The notes beneath the pieces were generated by a model. It was not told the origin of the DNA and searched no databases. It saw only the letters and a list, made by a program, of their open reading frames with translations. Both the position numbers and the translations under genes were made by a program. This document shows positions 61,532 to 64,000 of a DNA stretch of 64,000 nucleotides, one piece after another (the first letter of the stretch is position 1; every line of letters starts with the position of its first letter). Source of the DNA: Mycolicibacterium gilvum (GTDB taxonomy: Bacteria > Actinomycetota > Actinomycetes > Mycobacteriales > Mycobacteriaceae); NCBI RefSeq assembly GCF_900454025.1, contig NZ_UGQM01000001.1, forward strand, positions 3,162,001-3,226,000, read 5' to 3'.

Positions 61532-62092
61532 CTCTCACCTTCTTCCCGGATCGTCCCGCCGCCGCCGGGCCCAGAGGACTCACGCCGCAGTCCTCGACGT
61601 CGCCCTCCGCGTCCCGGCGAGCGGCCCACGTGACAGCGCGGCGACAGGCGACATACATTTGACGCCAGAGTCAATCATGCCGACAGCCACCATAGGGCGG
61701 TTTTCCGCAAACGCACAGGTGCCGTGCCGTACACCCCGGGCGAGTCGCCCCGTCCGTGACAGCCACCCGCCCCGACGCGGCGACAATCACTGGCGCCGAG
61801 GGGTGCTGAACTGCGAATATGCCCCGCAGTGCCACAGAGGGGACGCGGTCACCGCGGCCCCGCGGCGGACCGCAAGGCACCATTGCTCGGCGCCGGCGTC
61901 CGGTCGCCGCGCCCCTGACGCCGCCGGTGGTGGCAATGCCGAACGTCTACGCCCGAGGACTCGCACGACCCCTCGGGCGGGCCGCGTCAAAAAATATGCG
62001 TTGGCGTTATTTTAAGGGCCACCCGGTGACGACCAACTGCTACAGTCGGGCGCTACGGCGGCAGTACTCGACGCAGAGCGGGGCACACATCG
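61532..62092. other. Intergenic region between mmpS and MFS genes
   Basis: These 561 bases separate divergent genes and hold no open frame with believable coding character. The middle carries the TTGAC/GTCAA inverted repeat (61659-61674). The right part has a short AT-rich patch (about 61987-62015) and TACAGT at 62041, which may be the -10 of the MFS gene with a leader of about 40 nt. Nothing else is recognised. Confidence 0.6.
61659..61674. promoter_or_regulatory. Inverted repeat upstream of mmpS operon
   Basis: TTGAC (61659-61663) and GTCAA (61670-61674) are perfect inverted arms 6 bases apart, 128 bases before the mmpS start. On the minus strand one arm reads TTGACT and could double as a -35. 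The same arms precede pfaD with a 7-base gap, so a common regulator is possible. Confidence 0.42.
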
Positions 62093-63607
62093 ATGTCGGC
62101 TGAAGCGACCGCGCTGCAGACACCAGGACGGTTACCTCCGGGTTGGCTGCGCTCTCGACACTTCCTGGGGCCGGTCCTCGCGATCGGTGGAGTCCAGTTG
62201 GTGGCGGCGATGGACGGTCCCGTCGCGGTGTTCGCCCTTCCCAGGATCCAGAATGAGCTGGGCCTCTCGGACGCGACGCGCGCGTGGGTGATCACGGCCT
62301 ACCTGTTGACGTTCGGCGGCCTGATCCTTCTGGGCGGGCGTCTCGGCGACGCCTTCGGCCGAAAACGCGTATTCCTCGCCGGCGTCGCGCTGTTCACGTT
62401 CGCGTCGATACTGTGCGGCATCGCCTGGAATGGCCACTCGCTCGTCGTGGCCCGCCTGTTGCACGGCGTCGCCGCGGCGATCGTCACGCCCACGTGTACC
62501 GCCCTGCTGGCCACCACCTTCCCGAAGGGGCCCGCGCGCAATGCGGCGATAGCGGTGTTCGGTGCGCTGGCCAGTATCGGCGCCGTCCTGGGCCTCGTGG
62601 TGGGCGGACTGCTCACCGAGGTGTCCTGGAGACTGGCGTTCCTGGTCAATGTCCCGATCGGCATCCTGGTGATCTTCGTGGCCCGCCACATGCTCAGGGA
62701 GACCCAGAAAGAGCTGCTGCGGCTGGACGTCGCCGGGGCGGTACTGGCGACGTTGACGATCACGGCCACCGTCTTCGGCCTGTCGATGGGACCGGAGAAA
62801 GGGTGGCTGTCACCGACCACGATCGGCCTGGGCCTGGCCGCGCTGGTCGCGCTGACCGCCTTCGTGATCGTGGAGAGGACCGCGCAGAACCCGATCGTAC
62901 CGTTCAGCCTCTTCCGGGACCGGGACCGGTTCGCGTGCTTTCTCGCTGTATTACTTTCCACGGGAACGAGTTTCACACTGACCGTCCTCGTCGCGTTCTA
63001 CGTGCAGAACATCATGGGCTTCAGCCCCGCCCAGGCCGGCGTGGGCTTCATACCGATCGCTGTCGCGATGGCCCTCGGGACCGCGGTGTCCTCGCGGTTG
63101 GTGATGTCCCTGGCTCCCCGTGTCGTCGTGATCGCGGGGGCCACCCTGGTCCTCGGCGCGATGGTCTTCGGCGGGCTGACGCTGCACAGTGACATGCCGT
63201 ACTTCCCGGATCTCGTCGTACCGATCGTGATCGGCGCCTTCGGCATCGGCATCGTGAACGTACCGCTCGGCCTGTCACTGATCGCCAGCGTCGGCCCTGA
63301 CCGCATCGGTCCCACCGCAGCGATCATCGTGATGCTGCAGAGTGTCGGCGGCCCTACCGTGCTGGTCGTCATCCAGGCCGTCATCACCTGGCGCACAATC
63401 CAGTTGGGCGGTACCACCGGCCCCGTACCCGGAATGTCCGAACGTCAACTCGATGCGCTCGGCCAGAGTTACACGCACGGGGTGCTGTGGCTCGGGGGAG
63501 TCGCCGTCCTTCTCGCGGGGGTGGCGCTGTTCATCCGGTACACCTCCGCCCAGGTCGCGCACGCACGCCAGGTGCAGAAGGAATTCGACGACGGGGCCGC
63601 CGGCTGA
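62093..63607 (+). CDS. DHA2-family MFS transporter
   Basis: A 504-residue pump with about 14 membrane helices. The first cytoplasmic loop reads GGRLGDAFGRKRVF (antiporter motif), and LVNVPIGI is typical of the DHA2 branch. It probably exports a small lipophilic compound by proton exchange. ATG 62093 has only a weak ribosome site (GGGG). It diverges from the mmpS operon and converges on the partial acyltransferase-like gene with 3 bases between stops. It could serve the same lipid locus or drug resistance. Confidence 0.88.
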   Translation: MSAEATALQTPGRLPPGWLRSRHFLGPVLAIGGVQLVAAMDGPVAVFALPRIQNELGLSDATRAWVITAYLLTFGGLILLGGRLGDAFGRKRVFLAGVALFTFASILCGIAWNGHSLVVARLLHGVAAAIVTPTCTALLATTFPKGPARNAAIAVFGALASIGAVLGLVVGGLLTEVSWRLAFLVNVPIGILVIFVARHMLRETQKELLRLDVAGAVLATLTITATVFGLSMGPEKGWLSPTTIGLGLAALVALTAFVIVERTAQNPIVPFSLFRDRDRFACFLAVLLSTGTSFTLTVLVAFYVQNIMGFSPAQAGVGFIPIAVAMALGTAVSSRLVMSLAPRVVVIAGATLVLGAMVFGGLTLHSDMPYFPDLVVPIVIGAFGIGIVNVPLGLSLIASVGPDRIGPTAAIIVMLQSVGGPTVLVVIQAVITWRTIQLGGTTGPVPGMSERQLDALGQSYTHGVLWLGGVAVLLAGVALFIRYTSAQVAHARQVQKEFDDGAAG

Positions 63608-63610
63608 GGG

Positions 63611-64000
63611 CTACTCGATCCTGCCCAGCAGCCCGAAGTCATCCGAGACCTGCGCGACGAGTGCGCTCAGGTCGGCCCTGGTGTTCACCACACCCGGCCG
63701 GAAGGCACAGACGTAGATGGTGACCATGTTCATCTCTGCCGCCGTGCCGTAGTAGACGTGCACCTGACTGCCGATGCGGTCGAGCCAGCGCTGGGTCAGG
63801 TGCTGGCTCGCGCCCCTGGCGAACGCGGCATCACACAGCGACCCGTCGGGGCGGATGGCCGCAGGTCCGGTGTCCCCGAGATTCGAACAGACCGCGGGCT
63901 GCTCGGGGGCGTCGCGCGCGTACTCCGCGAGCCGGCGCCAGGTCCGCTTCGGCGTGAACGGGGTGAGCGCGACCAGTTGTGTTGCGTCGTCGACTGTTTC
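63611..64000 (-). CDS. 3' part of a probable condensation-fold acyltransferase
   Basis: The last 129 codons of a minus-strand gene run in from the right edge and end in TAG at 63611. Segments such as VCSNLGDTGPAAIRPDGSL and the closing DDFGLLGRI resemble the C-terminus of mycobacterial condensation-domain-like (PapA-type) acyltransferases, which join acyl chains to sugars or lipids. The catalytic HHxxxD would lie outside the window, so the assignment is tentative. Its position next to the MmpL and PUFA synthase genes suits an assembly step. Confidence 0.45.
   Translation of the reverse strand, partial: ETVDDATQLVALTPFTPKRTWRRLAEYARDAPEQPAVCSNLGDTGPAAIRPDGSLCDAAFARGASQHLTQRWLDRIGSQVHVYYGTAAEMNMVTIYVCAFRPGVVNTRADLSALVAQVSDDFGLLGRIE

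Overview
The window reads as a chromosomal segment of a rapidly growing mycobacterium (Mycolicibacterium-type). Supporting features are high GC throughout, an antigen 85 mycolyltransferase, a mycolic-acid cyclopropane/methyl-transferase, MmpS/MmpL proteins, IdeR-like iron boxes, many GTG starts, and a block matching my recollection of Mycobacterium tuberculosis Rv1876-Rv1879 (bfrA, MFS pump, glnA3, amidohydrolase). I see no rRNA, tRNA, CRISPR array, phage or insertion sequence.

Layout. 1-12 kb: an antigen 85 gene with a strong terminator; a DUF1810 gene; an amylase-family enzyme, deaminase, TPR protein, YhgE/Pip-like exporter and TetR run on the minus strand, with a palindromic operator before the TetR gene; then a thioesterase, a FUSC exporter, an EthD-like protein and an enoyl-CoA hydratase. 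11.4-18.2 kb: an iron-storage divergon (bfd and a partner against bfrA, with two IdeR-like boxes between) followed by the pump, a CMD protein, glnA3 and an amidohydrolase. 18.2-23.2 kb: an ArsR/AHSA1 pair under a perfect palindrome, facing a three-gene amidohydrolase cluster across a 30-bp tandem repeat. 23.3-34.8 kb: mixed metabolic, secreted and membrane genes. 34.9-39.9 kb: dTDP-rhamnose genes rmlA-rmlB-rmlCD (epimerase/reductase fusion) behind a repeat-rich secreted protein.

The notable system spans about 40.6-64 kb. Three plus-strand genes encode a complete multidomain polyunsaturated-fatty-acid (PUFA) synthase: a PfaD-type enoyl reductase; a PfaA-type KS-AT-ACP-ACP-KR-DH protein; and a fused KS-CLF-AT-DH-DH protein. 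Facing them is an mmpS-mmpL-mmpL export operon, then an MFS pump and the 3' end of a probable condensation-fold acyltransferase. The two ACPs lie in a 230-bp perfect direct repeat. Similar TTGAC/GTCAA inverted repeats precede both the synthase and the export operon. My inference is a locus that makes, attaches and exports a polyunsaturated acyl lipid of the cell envelope. The product is unknown. Rhamnose supply from the nearby rml cluster is only a possibility.

Many genes carry a TANNNT-like -10 element 6-8 nt before the start codon, which points to leaderless transcripts and helped choose several starts.
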